64,000 nt of DNA from assembly GCA_004380135.1 (NCBI GenBank), contig QXCR01000034.1, positions 186,001-250,000 of the forward strand, read 5' to 3'. Shown in pieces: positions 32,983-44,186 of this stretch (position 1 is its first letter; each line of letters begins with the position of its first letter). The translations under genes were made by a program, and so were the position numbers. The stretch comes from Stemphylium vesicarium (Eukaryota > Ascomycota > Dothideomycetes > Pleosporales > Pleosporaceae). The notes below the pieces were generated by a model. The model saw only the letters and a program-made list of their open reading frames with translations. It did not search any database and had not been told where the DNA came from.

Positions 32983-33615
32983 GGTGCCCGGAAGTCCGGC
33001 TTGGTATGGGGTACTGGGTGGGACTCGTGCGAAATCCGGGTAGTGGCTCTTGCTCTTGCGTCGCTACTTGCGTTTTCGCAAGTGACCAGACAATGCTTCT
33101 GGTGATAAAAGAACACCCTGAGAGTAATTGTGTCACGGGCTTCGACGTGTTTTGCTCTTAACCCCAGGGTTCTTCTCAACCGCTTTGTTTAGGGGTATTT
33201 GGCGCTTGCCCAATCTAGTTAGCGACGTTAACCTAATCGGGCTGTGAGGTGCCACCTGCCTTTCGCGATCGTGAAGAGAGTCGTGTAACCTCTAAGGCTT
33301 TTCACAGATGAATACAACGGTACTGAAGACGCATAAGCAACCCTTGCGCACATGTCTGTTCGGCATGAATTATTCGGTTACTCTGGACGGTGTGGAATCG
33401 GAATTGCTGGCCCCTCTCGGACATTAGCTCACGTTCTTGCAGGATCGGTACCAACGTGAGCTAGCAAGAAGGGAATATGATTCTAGCGAGAATTTGAGCA
33501 GCCGGTACGGGTATCTTAATAGTACATGATTGTATTGACGGGGAATAACAGTCCCAGCGAAGAACAAGAAAGCAAACTCGTAGCAACTCGTTGAAGCAAT
33601 GTTGTCTTCGCGCTT
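32983..33615. other. Intergenic region with an 11-bp-arm inverted repeat
   Basis: 633 bp between two minus-strand genes: 3' flank of the Zn2Cys6 gene and promoter of the DUF3431 gene. A 135-codon frame overlapping the DUF3431 start is antisense-free but lacks any family feature and is likely leader sequence. Confidence 0.5.
33425..33463. repeat. Inverted repeat, 11-bp arms, 17-nt spacer
   Basis: TAGCTCACGTT at 33425-33435 is an exact reverse complement of AACGTGAGCTA at 33453-33463. Each arm is followed by CTTGC or GCAAG, extending the symmetry. It lies in the upstream region of the DUF3431 gene, about 440 bp from its start, and could be a dyad binding site or a hairpin. Confidence 0.7.
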
Positions 33616-35087
33616 TCATATCAGGAGAGGATCTATGTCGAAGTAGTCCGCCTGTTTCTGTCCCATGAATATCATGAAAGGATACCTTGATATTTTTCTA
33701 GGCCATTCAACGTGGTACCTGAGGTGTTGAGGTACATTCCAATAAATGCCTTCGATCCAGCCCAAAACGGCTGTAGGTGCGTTGACTCCCTGGAAGCCTA
33801 CTCTCTCAAGATAGAGAATTGGTGTGAGTATGGCCTGTATGGCGATGAAGTGGGCCAACAGTATCTGCGCGACAGTGTTGTTGGGGTCAATGAAGGCCTG
33901 GAACTCATCGTGTGTCCATCTTGACGGGATATTGTACAACGTCACAAAAGTAGTGTACGTCTCGATAGGCCTTTCGTATGCTTGATATACGACCCGAATG
34001 AGGACTTTCCAATATGATCTTTCCCAGTCGGACATGTTGAGAGCTTCGGCTGAGTTGAGGGAAAGAGAGGCTAGGTCAAGATCTTCGTGGTTGACGCAGT
34101 TTAGCGATGCGGTACCGATACGATTACGCATTGTCTGGAGATGGCCATCTTCGCGAAATGCCTGATTCTCGTCAGAACGCATTCTAATCCATCGAATGCA
34201 CACGACGCTCACGTGGAAAGCTGAATCCTCGCTCAGCATCTCTTCTCCCGCAATCAGGTTACACCCGCGCACCATCGTAAGGAATTCCGCCATTCCATCT
34301 TTCAAGTGACTTGACTGGAATGCGAGCGCCAGAGCTGCGGCCATCCTGGCATCTCGCTCACATCTTGTTTTCGGGGGTACCGATAGGGCATCGTTGAGCG
34401 ACTTCACAGCTAGAATCCGATGTTGTATTGCCTGTTCGGCAACACCAGAATTCGTTACGGCATCTAGGTGGGACGCGGCTAGTGCGAGAATCGAATGGAT
34501 AAGATATTCGTACTACGAAAATCAGCCTGGGAGATTAAATTTCCACAGCGCGCCCGACCAATCGATTCATGGTTCTCAGGACGTCAGAGGAAATTACCTA
34601 CGTTGTGTGCGAAACTAGGGATCACTGTGATCCAAATGCTGTCAGCTCCTACAGGTAGATGTGGGTATGCCGTGATGAGGAAGTGGTGGAATAAGCGCAT
34701 ATCAGCCATCGACTATCCCCGTCAGGTACTCTTACTCAGACTGCATGTCTGGGAGATACTCACGAACATGCCTGGCGTTGATCGTAAGCTGCCTACCTCT
34801 TGTGGGGTTGGGATTGCATGTGACCTCTGCGTGGCCTGAATGATGTTGGCAGGATATTCGCAGTGTAGCCCTGCTTTGATGCAGTGATTACACTCCGGGT
34901 GTGTCTCGTTGCATTTAATCCGTCGCCGTTTACAACTGAGGCATCCACGGCGCGACTTGGTATGCCCCTTCCTGGGAATCGGTCTGCGAGGTAGTGGCGG
35001 CGCACTCTCATTTCGGCTATCCGATAATATTGGTGAGTCGCCTGAAGAACTATCCCGCACACTACCGTGATCTTGAGGAGATGACAT
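33616..35087 (-). CDS. Zn2Cys6 fungal transcription factor
   Basis: A binuclear-zinc-cluster regulator of about 443 residues, exons 35087-34764, 34712-34602 and 34512-33616. The zinc cluster is complete: C49-x2-C52-x6-C59-x6-C66-x2-C69-x6-C76, preceded by basic residues (RKGHTKSRRG). Downstream, exon 2 and the start of exon 3 give MADMRLFHHFLITAYPHLP and YEYLIHSILALAASHLDAV, the start of the fungal regulatory domain found in Upc2/sterol-type and related Zn2Cys6 proteins. The rest is helical (LALAFQSSHLKDGMAEFLTM). Introns are 51 and 89 nt; the second acceptor is cgtag at 34513. No biosynthetic enzymes adjoin it, so its targets cannot be guessed from position. Confidence 0.88.
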
Positions 35088-37491
35088 TGCTAATGGAGGT
35101 AAAAGAAGGATTCAGTAACTGCGATCGCGGGTACGGTTCCCATGTAATGATATATACGCTGTCCACCAACGACTTAAAACGGCCCTGCGTTGGGACTACC
35201 GGATTTTGGGGCTTAGACCGGGAGCGCGAGACGACACCGCGGGTGTGGATGGTCTATGTTAATCAGGGGATGCCAGGTGTACGGCTGAGCCAGGGCTGAC
35301 TCACAGCCCTGGATCGTAAAACAAATGTCTCCGACAAATAGCATTACGATCTCGCTTACAATCATAGCAATCGGGGCTGCTGAAAGGGTCTAGCAAGTCG
35401 GACCCCCAGAATTCGTCTGTTACTGACCGGCTCACCGGTATTCAGCCATATGGTTAGATGGCTTCGAGGGCTGTGTAACTTCAGTACGTCAGAACGCAGA
35501 GCATGTATGCCTTGCGATCACTCCAGGCATACTATACGAACGCAAGTCGAGTATCGCGACCTAGGCTTGTTATGACGGCCCGGTCGTTATCCCGCCCCCA
35601 TCACGATGGCGTCGCGGTGCTACGGGACAGCGGTTTCATCAAACGCCTAGTTCTTGTTGTTGCCTGCAGCTGTTTGACAGACTATTTTTGCATTACGAGA
35701 TGCGCACACGCATCGCCAAGGAGAAGATGCGCGCCGACAGGTTGACTTGCCAATAGCCCAGTCTGGCCACACCCGGTGGCTATCTTGGAGAGTGCGTGAA
35801 GATGCAATTGGCATTATTCTGGGTACCCAAGCGGAAATGCACAGCTCTTAGTTGTAATTTTAGTCGGAACTGCATTCGATTGAGACAAGCTATTTCCTGA
35901 TGTAACGTGAGGGGCGCGGGGTCGGGAAAGGACGGACTGGTAGGTCATGCGAAGCCTTCTTAAGGAACGAATGGGAAGCTTAAAGCTGGCCGAGGCCTGA
36001 AGGTCTCGCGTAACCTTGTAGTCTCCGCATGCGAGGGTTGTCAGGCACCGGTGATGTTCAGGCAGTGAAGACGCCAGAACAGCTGGCAGATGGACAGAAC
36101 AGCTGCACGCTCCGTCGTTATAAATATATTGGGATTCTTGATAGCTGAACAAGCGGTTTTCACTCGCGTGCCTAGGTAATCATGGTGACAGTCCTTGGTG
36201 CTAGTAATCTAAGATTAGCGGGTTGAACTCAGCGCCCCCACCAACAGACTTCGCAACCACCAGATCGTCGACGCCCACATGAAACCAAGTTTTGATACCA
36301 ACGATTTCCGTTTCGCCTCGTCAATAAAACGGCGGTTCAACGTCTGCTACCCATGCTATGGTGAAATACTTCGCGTTCGTACTCCTAAGCGACTACACCT
36401 CAACCATGGAATCGCAAGCGGGGCTGAGATTGCGTGACCTATGGTCTTCTTCTCAGGGCCTTCAAATTTCTGCAATCATCGGAAAATACAGTGAAATATC
36501 ACCCCGATCGCCCTAAGTCTCATCTCCTTTGGGATCTTTGCGTCCCATCCGGAAGATCATCATCCAACGCGCGGCCACAGCCACAGCCCGGTACAGTACT
36601 CTACCAACTGAGGACCATAAATATGGCAGCGAGCGTGACCAGCTCAGAGCCAAGAATGTGGAAACGCGCGAAAGAGCTCGTATATTCGCGCTCATAATTG
36701 CTATGGAGCTAACACGCAGTACACTCAAACAACGATGTACTACCACACGCATCAAAGTGCCGAGTATCACGGTGCTCTGTAGTTTGCCAGCGGTGGTTGA
36801 ACTGATCAAGTATTACCGAGCTCACAGCCCCAGGAGTTTCAAATCTATGGTAAACGTGGAGGACCGCTCAATGATAAAAAGAGTCTTGGTGAATGTAAAA
36901 CGACTGTCGCATTGTAGTGTCCAAGTGTCAGTCGTAGAAGATGGGGAAGAAGGCAATACTGAGAAGGCAGCAAGAGCAAAAGCAGTAGCCCACAAGAGAC
37001 AGAAGAAAGCTTGTGGTCGCCTTCGTCATGCACGACGCATCATGTCCAAGAGTGTCGGGACAACAGGCGATAAGGAAGAAGATGGAGGAAGCGACGAGGA
37101 AGGGAATGGAGCGGCCGATAGGGAGGAAGGGGAAAGAATGACTCGCATTCGGGGCTTATAACAGGAAGGGAATCGTCACGTACATTCACAATGGATGAGA
37201 TAAGTGAGCCTTAGTTGCATTGTACTCGAACATATACTCGTGCATCCAACACGGGCTGATTCGGACCTTGTGCAAGGCGCGGAGACGGCCTGCATGCAAA
37301 GAACTCAGCGGCAGGTGTGGGTTGTTTGCCAAGGCGCTAATTTTCCAGCCAGATCCGTGGATCGCTGTAAATCATCCTTCCCTACTTTGACTCCACAACC
37401 TTGGATACTCATCACCTCGCACGTGCTCCCGCTTTAGCTGCTAATCGATCGGTGACGCATGATATCCTCGTTTCCACACCAGCGGTAAAGC
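35088..37491. other. Long gene-free stretch, 2.4 kb
   Basis: No supported gene. The longest open frame (36529-37161, 210 codons, plus strand) is highly basic then acidic, resembles translated low-complexity DNA, and is overlapped by antisense frames. No RNA gene or transposon terminal repeats recognised. The stretch together with 38071-39064 makes this the least gene-dense part of the window. Confidence 0.45.
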
Positions 37492-38070
37492 ATGCCTGTT
37501 CTCGAGATGACCCAGCTGCGCCTTAAGAGGCTGCCTGCAGACGATCCTGCATTACTTCAGAGCCTGGCGACCGTTCGAGACAAATTACATACCAACTCGC
37601 AGTTCTACAACTGCGTCAAAGACTCCACCATAATCTATATTCTGGGCGTTTGGCCTAGCCTAGACGCCCATCTAGAATTCCTTGCCTCTCCGGAGCGGGA
37701 CGAGATTCTTGGCCCCCAAGAGGATATGCTCCAATTTTGTTGGACGATTCACGTGGAGATTGGTGGCGATATGAGCTCGCTTCCACTGGATGCGCCAATT
37801 TTATCAATCGAAAGAATACGCGTCCAAGAAGGAAGCACCGGCGCCTTCGGACAGTCCATGAAAGGACACTTGCAAGAGCTCCAAGGCTCTCACCATTTCA
37901 AAGCAGCACACGGCTGGCGGTGCGATACTACGCCAGAGAACCATGAGGCTCTCCTATTCAGTGGTTGGCCGACTGTGCAAGCTCATGTCATCTTCGCGAC
38001 TAAGGATGATTGCGACGAACAATACGAGATGATCCAGATAATTCATGCCAGAAATTTGGAGCACAAATAG
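37492..38070 (+). CDS. ABM-like dimeric alpha-beta barrel protein, 192 aa
   Basis: A single-exon gene. The sequence looks like two tandem ferredoxin-like halves of the antibiotic-biosynthesis-monooxygenase (ABM) or related stress-response barrel type. The first half includes VRDKLHTNSQFYNCVKDS and IIYILGVWPSLDAHLEFLAS; the second includes LSIERIRVQEGSTGAFGQSM, HHFKAAHGWRCD and LLFSGWPTVQAHVIFA. The motif W-P-S/T-x-x-A-H occurs in both halves, supporting an internal duplication. No signal peptide. Such proteins in fungi include small monooxygenase-like or ligand-binding proteins of unknown role. No pathway gene adjoins it. Confidence 0.7.
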   Translation: MPVLEMTQLRLKRLPADDPALLQSLATVRDKLHTNSQFYNCVKDSTIIYILGVWPSLDAHLEFLASPERDEILGPQEDMLQFCWTIHVEIGGDMSSLPLDAPILSIERIRVQEGSTGAFGQSMKGHLQELQGSHHFKAAHGWRCDTTPENHEALLFSGWPTVQAHVIFATKDDCDEQYEMIQIIHARNLEHK

Positions 38071-39064
38071 ATCGAAGGGGTTAAATTGCTCTTCTATTTG
38101 ATATCTGAGTTGAGTACTATGGAATGTTAGAAAAAATAGGGTGGGACTTTGAATAGGTATTCGGAAGGTGTCAACTCCAGCTTGCGCTTCATCTTTCTCC
38201 GGTGTGGATTGCCGTCTTTGTTGACCACGGGTGCCAAGGTTGCGTACCCGCGCGCCGCCATCACTTCTTAAGATCACGGCCCAAAAACTCGCTCTGTAAC
38301 AGATTCTAGTCTCTAAAAACTCGCCGGTGTCAGTACTTTGAGACAGTGCACTGCCCCCGACCGGCAAAAACACGCCATGCACGGCGCGATAGCACATCGA
38401 TTTGGGGCCACCCCTGCTGCCAACATGCTTCCCGATTGGGGAAATGTCTTCGAACTGATTCCATTACCTACGGGGACCTCCGTAGGTTCTGTGCTAATTA
38501 ATCAGCTGGACATTTTAGTGTGGTTCGGCATGACAAGGTACGGCGACACAAGGAACCGGTTGTGGAGTAGGCTGCACTGGGCACTATCTTGGCCGACGGC
38601 AAAGTGGGACGCCACGATAATGTTGGCAAGGCTGGCTACAAGGCTATAGCCTCAAACTTAAACTTCTGCAATGGTACTTCGAGAATGTCGGTAGTGTTAT
38701 TCCCTTGAGATGGCGATGAGTTTGGGGTTGCATTACCAGTCGGCCGGTAACTTTACCCCGCAACGTAGACCACTAGAGAGGAAGGAGCCATCCAAAGTGA
38801 CGTCGCCATGGTCGTATCTCAAGATTCATACCAGGCGCCTGTGTATTCTTGGCCTTACATCCTCCTACTCTGGCCTTCAATGTGTCTCGAATTTGCCTGA
38901 AGCTCTATTTGGTTCAATCAGGCTATTCAGACGCAATAACCGCATGTTCGATAAGCCCTGCAGATCTTTGAGTGTGCCCCAGTATTAAAAAGAAGCCCTT
39001 TGGAGCGATCCCTAGCAAGTGAGTCAGTACGGGGTACAGTTGTAGTGTTTACAATACCTACACC
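38071..39064. other. Intergenic region, no supported gene
   Basis: 994 bp with ORFs of 92-147 codons on either strand, none with family features. A short 8-bp-arm hairpin lies at 38466-38487. Contains the promoter of the GH92 gene. Confidence 0.5.
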
Positions 39065-41610
39065 ATGAACAGCATCGCCTACTTTCTCTGGATTTTCACT
39101 CAACTTGTAACGCTATCGGCAGCAAGATTACAAGCACGACAGAGCGAAGGCCCTGATGTGTTGAAATGGGTTGACCCATTGATCGGGAGCCAAAATGGGG
39201 GCAATGTCTTCGCCGGTGCGACTTTGCCATATGGAATGGCAAAAGGTAAGCAGAGTCAATAGCTACCTCGACAATGCAATACTGATAGTAACACAGCCGT
39301 CGCTGATGTCGATGGCGCAAATACCGGCGGTTTCTCCACCGACGGAAGTAACATCACCGGCTTCTCAGCCCTGCACGATTCTGGAACCGGAGGAAATCCA
39401 AGCTTAGGAAACTTTCCGATCTTTCCGCAGATCTGCAGTGCAGACGATATCAATGCGTGCAAATATCCTATCACGGCGCGCGCAACGCAATACCGAAATG
39501 ACTCTATCGATGCACGACCCGGTTACTTTGGAGTAGCGCTGCATAACGGCATACGCGCTGACATGACGGTCTCAGAACACGCTGCGCTTTTCCGGTTCGA
39601 CTTCTCAAAAGCTTCTGCCGGTAACGCGTCCTCTGATCCGCTCATCATGCTTGACTTGACCGATCTCTGGCAGAGTCGCCAAAACGCTTCAATCAGTGTC
39701 GAGGCAAGTGACGGCGTTGAGGGCGGAAGGATGAAGGGCAATGGTACTTTCCTGCCTAGCTTTGGAGCCGGATCATACATGGCATACTTCTGCCTGGATC
39801 TATCTGGAGGCATCGTTAAAGATTCCGGAGTGTGGGTGAATGACCGAGCTGGCACGGAGCCAAAGGAGCTTTACGTTACACGAGGGTTCAACTTATTCTA
39901 CCTCCAAGCCGGTGGCTTCATACGTTTCAAGGGTCCACTCACGGGCCCCGTTCTTGCACGGATGGGGTTGAGTTTTATCAGCACTGATCAGGCGTGTCAA
40001 AATGCTGAACGCGAGATGCCTGGCCCTGAATACGACTTCGACGGACTAGTCACATCAGCTGAAGATGCATGGCGCGAAAAGCTTGCGCCTATCTCCATTG
40101 AAACAGGAGACGTAGACGAGAGCATGCAAGTAAACTTCTGGAGCGCGGTCTACCGGACAATGATATCTCCCCAAAACTACACGGGCGAGAACCCGCACTG
40201 GCAGAGCGATGAGCCATACTATGACTCTTTCTATTGCCTGTGGGACATGTGGCGCGTTCAACTTCCTTTTCTCACTGTCCTGGACCCTATGATGATGTCC
40301 ATCATCGTGCGAAGCTTACTCGATACGTATAAGCACCGCGGCTGGCTGCCAGACTGCATGATGAGCATGTGTAGAGGCTGGACACAAGGAGGCTCCGATG
40401 CTGACAACGTCTTAGTCGACGCGTTCGTCAAAAACATCACCGGGATAGACTGGGACCTCGCCTACGAAGCCATCGTCAATGACGCCGAGAACGAGCCCCT
40501 AGAATGGAACGTCGAAGGACGCGGCGGCCTTACAAGTTGGAAGAACCTAAACTACATCCCCTACCTCGACTACGACCCAATCGGTTTCGGTACAAACTCG
40601 CGAAGTATATCTCGAACACTCGAATACGCATATAACGACTACAACCTAGCGACCCTAGCCAGTGGTCTAGGCAAAAACACCACCGCGAAATATCTGGCCC
40701 GCGCAACCAATTGGCAAAACCTATTCAAGGCCGACCAAACCTCCTTCGTTGACGGCGTAAACACAAACTTCACTGGTTTCTTCCAGCCCAAATACTTAAA
40801 CGGGACATGGGGCTACCAAGATCCCATCGCATGCAGTCCGCTCGCGGATTTCTGCTCCTTGACATCCAACCCTTCCGAGACGTTTGAAAGCAGCGCATGG
40901 GAGTACATGTTCTTCGTGCCGCACGACATTGACAAAGTGATCGAATTGTTAGGGGGGGAAGAGACGTTTCTCCGCCGATTAGATTATTTTCATACATCAG
41001 GTTTGGCAGATATAGGCAATGAGCCTGTGTTCTTGACGGTTTATATGCCGCACTTTGCAGGCAGGCCGGCTTTGTCTGCTGAGCGCGCGCATTCCTGTAC
41101 GTATAACCTCTTCCTTTCCCTCCCCGAGATTCAACAGGATCAGTGACTAACCTATGGGAAATCATTCCAGACATCCCATCCCGCTTCAACACCACGCCAG
41201 GCGGCCTCCCCGGCAACGACGACTCAGGCTCCATGGCGAGTTTCACCCTCTTCAGCATGCTCGGTCTGTTTCCCAATCCGGGTCAAAACGTCTACTTCAT
41301 CACGCCCCCGTTTTTCCCGTCCGTCTCCGTCACTAATGCGCTCACGAATGCTACGGCTACCATCCGCAACGTCAATTTCGATGCGCAGTATAAGAATCTC
41401 TATGTGCAGAGTGCGACGCTAGATGGAGAGGTGTATACCAAGAATTGGATCGGGCATCAGTTTTTCACGCGCGGTGGGACGCTTGAGTTGGTGCTTGGGG
41501 CTGAGGAGAGTAGTTGGGGGGCGGAGAACGAGGATAGACCGCCTAGTATGAGTGATGGTGGGCAGGGGCGGGGGGGAGTCATGGACTTGGGTGGGGTGAT
41601 GATGCAGTAG
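39065..41610 (+). CDS. Secreted GH92 alpha-mannosidase
   Basis: A glycoside hydrolase family 92 protein; the family contains calcium-dependent exo-acting alpha-mannosidases. Three exons, 39065-39245, 39297-41096 and 41171-41610, give 806 residues. A signal peptide covers residues 1-20. The N-terminal domain opens WVDPLIGSQNGGNVFAGATL. The catalytic barrel contains YDSFYCLWDMWRVQLPF, HRGWLPDCMMSMCRGWTQGG and SDADNV. The third exon completes SYIPSRFNTTPGGLPGNDDSG; D677 and D678 in GNDDSG are the expected general-base region. The C-terminal lobe reads GLFPNPGQNVYFITPPFFP. Several N-glycosylation sites fit secretion. The 74-nt second intron splits the Tyr codon before IPSRFN. Likely acts on mannoproteins or N-glycans outside the cell; linkage not readable. 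Confidence 0.93.
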
Positions 41611-42678
41611 ATTGATTCTGTTGATCCCTTGTGACACTGCTGAGATATTACATCTAGCAACACCTCTCCGTCAGGCTGAAAAAAAAGCACCCGTGGTTGG
41701 TGTCGTGGTTATTAGCCAATAAACTCAAAATGAGCTGCACATCTTATTCGCTGCACAGATACGCTGCGTCATGATAAAAACAAAGCACAATACCCGCGTT
41801 GATGCGAAACCTGCACAACACGAAGGGAGAATTATCCTTGGGTCACCGGTATCAGATGATTGGTACATCCTTATTGCATAACCACCATGCATCATCTATC
41901 CAAACCAACGCTTTCCATCGTAGCGCGTTGCGTCATTTTATGTGGCCTCACCACGCGGCCCTGCATAACTTTTTCCTCGGACTCAGGGTATCGCTGCACC
42001 AACGCACCAAGAAAAAGGGTGGTGAATGATCGACAGGTACAGGGATGATGTCACGGATGGGAAATAAGGGGACCCCAAACTGCAGGGACAACTCAGCATC
42101 ATGGGAAACCCGAATATGCGGAGACCCAAGATCATCACTGCAGGGAGAGAGAAAGGGAGGGATGCGCTTACGTGGAACCGTTGACGTAGGGAAGATTTCC
42201 CTTGTTTTTGTTTTTGTTCATGTACGCAGCCGTGGTGGGGCGAAAATGGGGTTGGTCTGGATTTGTGTTGTGATGACGATACTGGCCATGATGATGGTGA
42301 TACGAGTACAATGTAACAAAAGAAAGTATGAAAAAAAGAAAATTATGTGTGGGTGAGGTATCGATAAACTTCCTACAAACCCTGCATGGCACCGTGTTAT
42401 AGGCTACACGTGTACTGCTGGAGACAAAACACTGTAATAAAAAGGAACAACCTCGAAAGATTCGAGTACACGTAAACGCCGGAATCGCACCCGCCGTATG
42501 ATAACCCAATGCCTTGTGTTTGTGGTATCGCCGTTTTGCCCCTTGATATGCGCCGGTGATGAAAAAAAGATGAGTACGATGATGGTAGTCGGAATGGTCT
42601 TCGACTTTGACCCCAGGTCCCTTGTGAACGCCAGAAAATGCTAGATGGTGATGTTGTAAAAAAAATAGAGAGGACACT
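41611..42678. other. Convergent 3' intergenic region
   Basis: 1068 bp between the converging GH92 and Siw14 genes. AT-rich with runs of A/T; no supported gene. Long 3' UTR on either side is possible. Confidence 0.5.
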
Positions 42679-43533
42679 CTATGCAAGCGCCAGAGCTTTG
42701 GAGCCCACACTTGATGTGATGGAGGCTGGGGGCGTGGGTGGTGCGATGTCAACTTCGGGCGCAATCCAGCCTTCTTGCCGTGCTATCCACATGACGAGGT
42801 TGATGTCGAAGTTCTCGAAGAAGACCTCGTCCAGGAATCGTGCCTTGACGCCGGCGTAGGTGTGGTACTCTTCTCGGATGAGCTCGGGGTCGAGGCCCAG
42901 GACCCTTCGAAAGCAGGCGATGGTGCATCCTGTCCTGTGTTTTCCCTTGTTGCAGTGCACGAGAATGGGGTGGTTGGAGCGATCCATGATGAGGCGAAGA
43001 GCTCGTGACATTTCGCACGATTCGACGCGGACTTCGCCCTTGTTTGCTCGGATATGAGCATGGAAGTGCTGTATACCAGCATTCTTCATGAAACCCTGGT
43101 ACTCGGGCGAGATGGGCTCAGGGACGAGGGTCAAGATGGTCTTGATGCCAACGTCTTTGATGAAGCCGTAGTTCTTCTCCTCTGGATAGCTACTGCGATA
43201 GATGCAACCAGGAAGAACAGCCCCGTAGTTGGAGGGAGGGATGAGAGACTGCAGGCGTTCGGGACATGAGCGAATGGAGAGGGTGGGTGTGAGGGTGCCG
43301 TGTGACTCGGTGGTGCAGTTTGAAGAGCATTCGTGGTCAGGCGGGTTCACGACGTCTTTCAAGTCTTCATGCGTGTTGTTGCCAGCATGTTGGATGAGCG
43401 CGTCGCTTGCAGAGAGCCCCAGAGAGCGGACAAACTCCCTGATACGCTCGTAGACACCCTCCTGAGTATCCCTGCGCTGACGCTGGGTCTGGCCAGCAGC
43501 CGGCGCAAGGGTGTTTCCGTCTGATGTAGACAT
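42679..43533 (-). CDS. SIW14: Siw14-type dual-specificity/inositol pyrophosphate phosphatase
   Basis: A single-exon gene for 284 residues. The signature loop H193-C194-N-K-G-K-H-R200-T-G is the Cx5R active site of atypical dual-specificity phosphatases; C194 is the nucleophile and R200 the phosphate-binding Arg. The preceding part (LPGCIYRSSYPEEKNYGFIK, IKTILTLVPEP) and following part (ACFRRVLGLDPELIREEYHTY) match the Siw14/Oca group. Yeast Siw14 removes the 5-beta phosphate of inositol pyrophosphates. The first ~90 residues are a poorly conserved, partly disordered extension. The related Oca1, Oca2 and Oca4 proteins are alternatives, but the KGKHR loop is typical of Siw14. Start is the first ATG. 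Confidence 0.9.
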   Translation of the reverse strand: MSTSDGNTLAPAAGQTQRQRRDTQEGVYERIREFVRSLGLSASDALIQHAGNNTHEDLKDVVNPPDHECSSNCTTESHGTLTPTLSIRSCPERLQSLIPPSNYGAVLPGCIYRSSYPEEKNYGFIKDVGIKTILTLVPEPISPEYQGFMKNAGIQHFHAHIRANKGEVRVESCEMSRALRLIMDRSNHPILVHCNKGKHRTGCTIACFRRVLGLDPELIREEYHTYAGVKARFLDEVFFENFDINLVMWIARQEGWIAPEVDIAPPTPPASITSSVGSKALALA

Positions 43534-44150
43534 TGTACAAGGTACAGAGCTTCTGTGTTTGAGTGTGGTGGTCGGGTCGGAGGTTTAAGTCACAAGTTCT
43601 ACTTGCGCCTAAGACGTTCACAGTGTCGAGAATTTACTCGACTGGAGATGCACAGCGGTGTTCGTTGTCGAGGGGTCTTGTGCGCGCGGAGCTTTCCGAG
43701 TGCACTGTGCAGGCGATCGCGTCGACGATGCGGGTGCGGGTGCGTGGAGACGCCCGGGGTACAGGTCGAGGGTCGAGAGTGTGGAAAGGTGTATGGGAGA
43801 CAAAGGCAGAAGCCCGCGCGGACAGCCTTCTTAAGGGGTTAGTAAAATCATCATTTTGTATATTTGGAGAGTTGTTCCAGTTCAGAACCGTGGGTAGCGA
43901 GCTTTGCGACCCAAGTTCTGGTGGTGTCGCGGCGAATGGAAGAGGGAGCTTCGACAATGCAGAGCAGTCAAGCCGCCGTCGGCCGTCTCGCGATTCATAC
44001 AGGCGAGCGGTGATAGGGCGACGTGGAATGGGGGGGCAGCGACTTACTTCGCGATTACCGTTTTGTTACAGGACACATCTTGAGAGCGTCTTGCGGTGAT
44101 GCGAGGCGGCGGCGAGGTTCATGGTGCAGGTGTGGTTGAGGGTTAGGGTT

Positions 44151-44186
<36 letters not shown>

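Noticed and set aside
36529..37161. 210-codon plus-strand open frame in the 2.4-kb gap
   Set aside because: Composition shifts from basic to Glu/Gly runs, no domain, antisense frames overlap, no splice support; looks like chance in purine-rich DNA.
38466..38487. Hairpin ACCTACGG/CCGTAGGT with a 6-nt loop
   Set aside because: Eight-bp arms occur often by chance; no context supports a function.
44136..44184. Idea that the TTAGGG units mark a chromosome end
   Set aside because: Only two units, with conserved housekeeping genes on both sides; this is interstitial.
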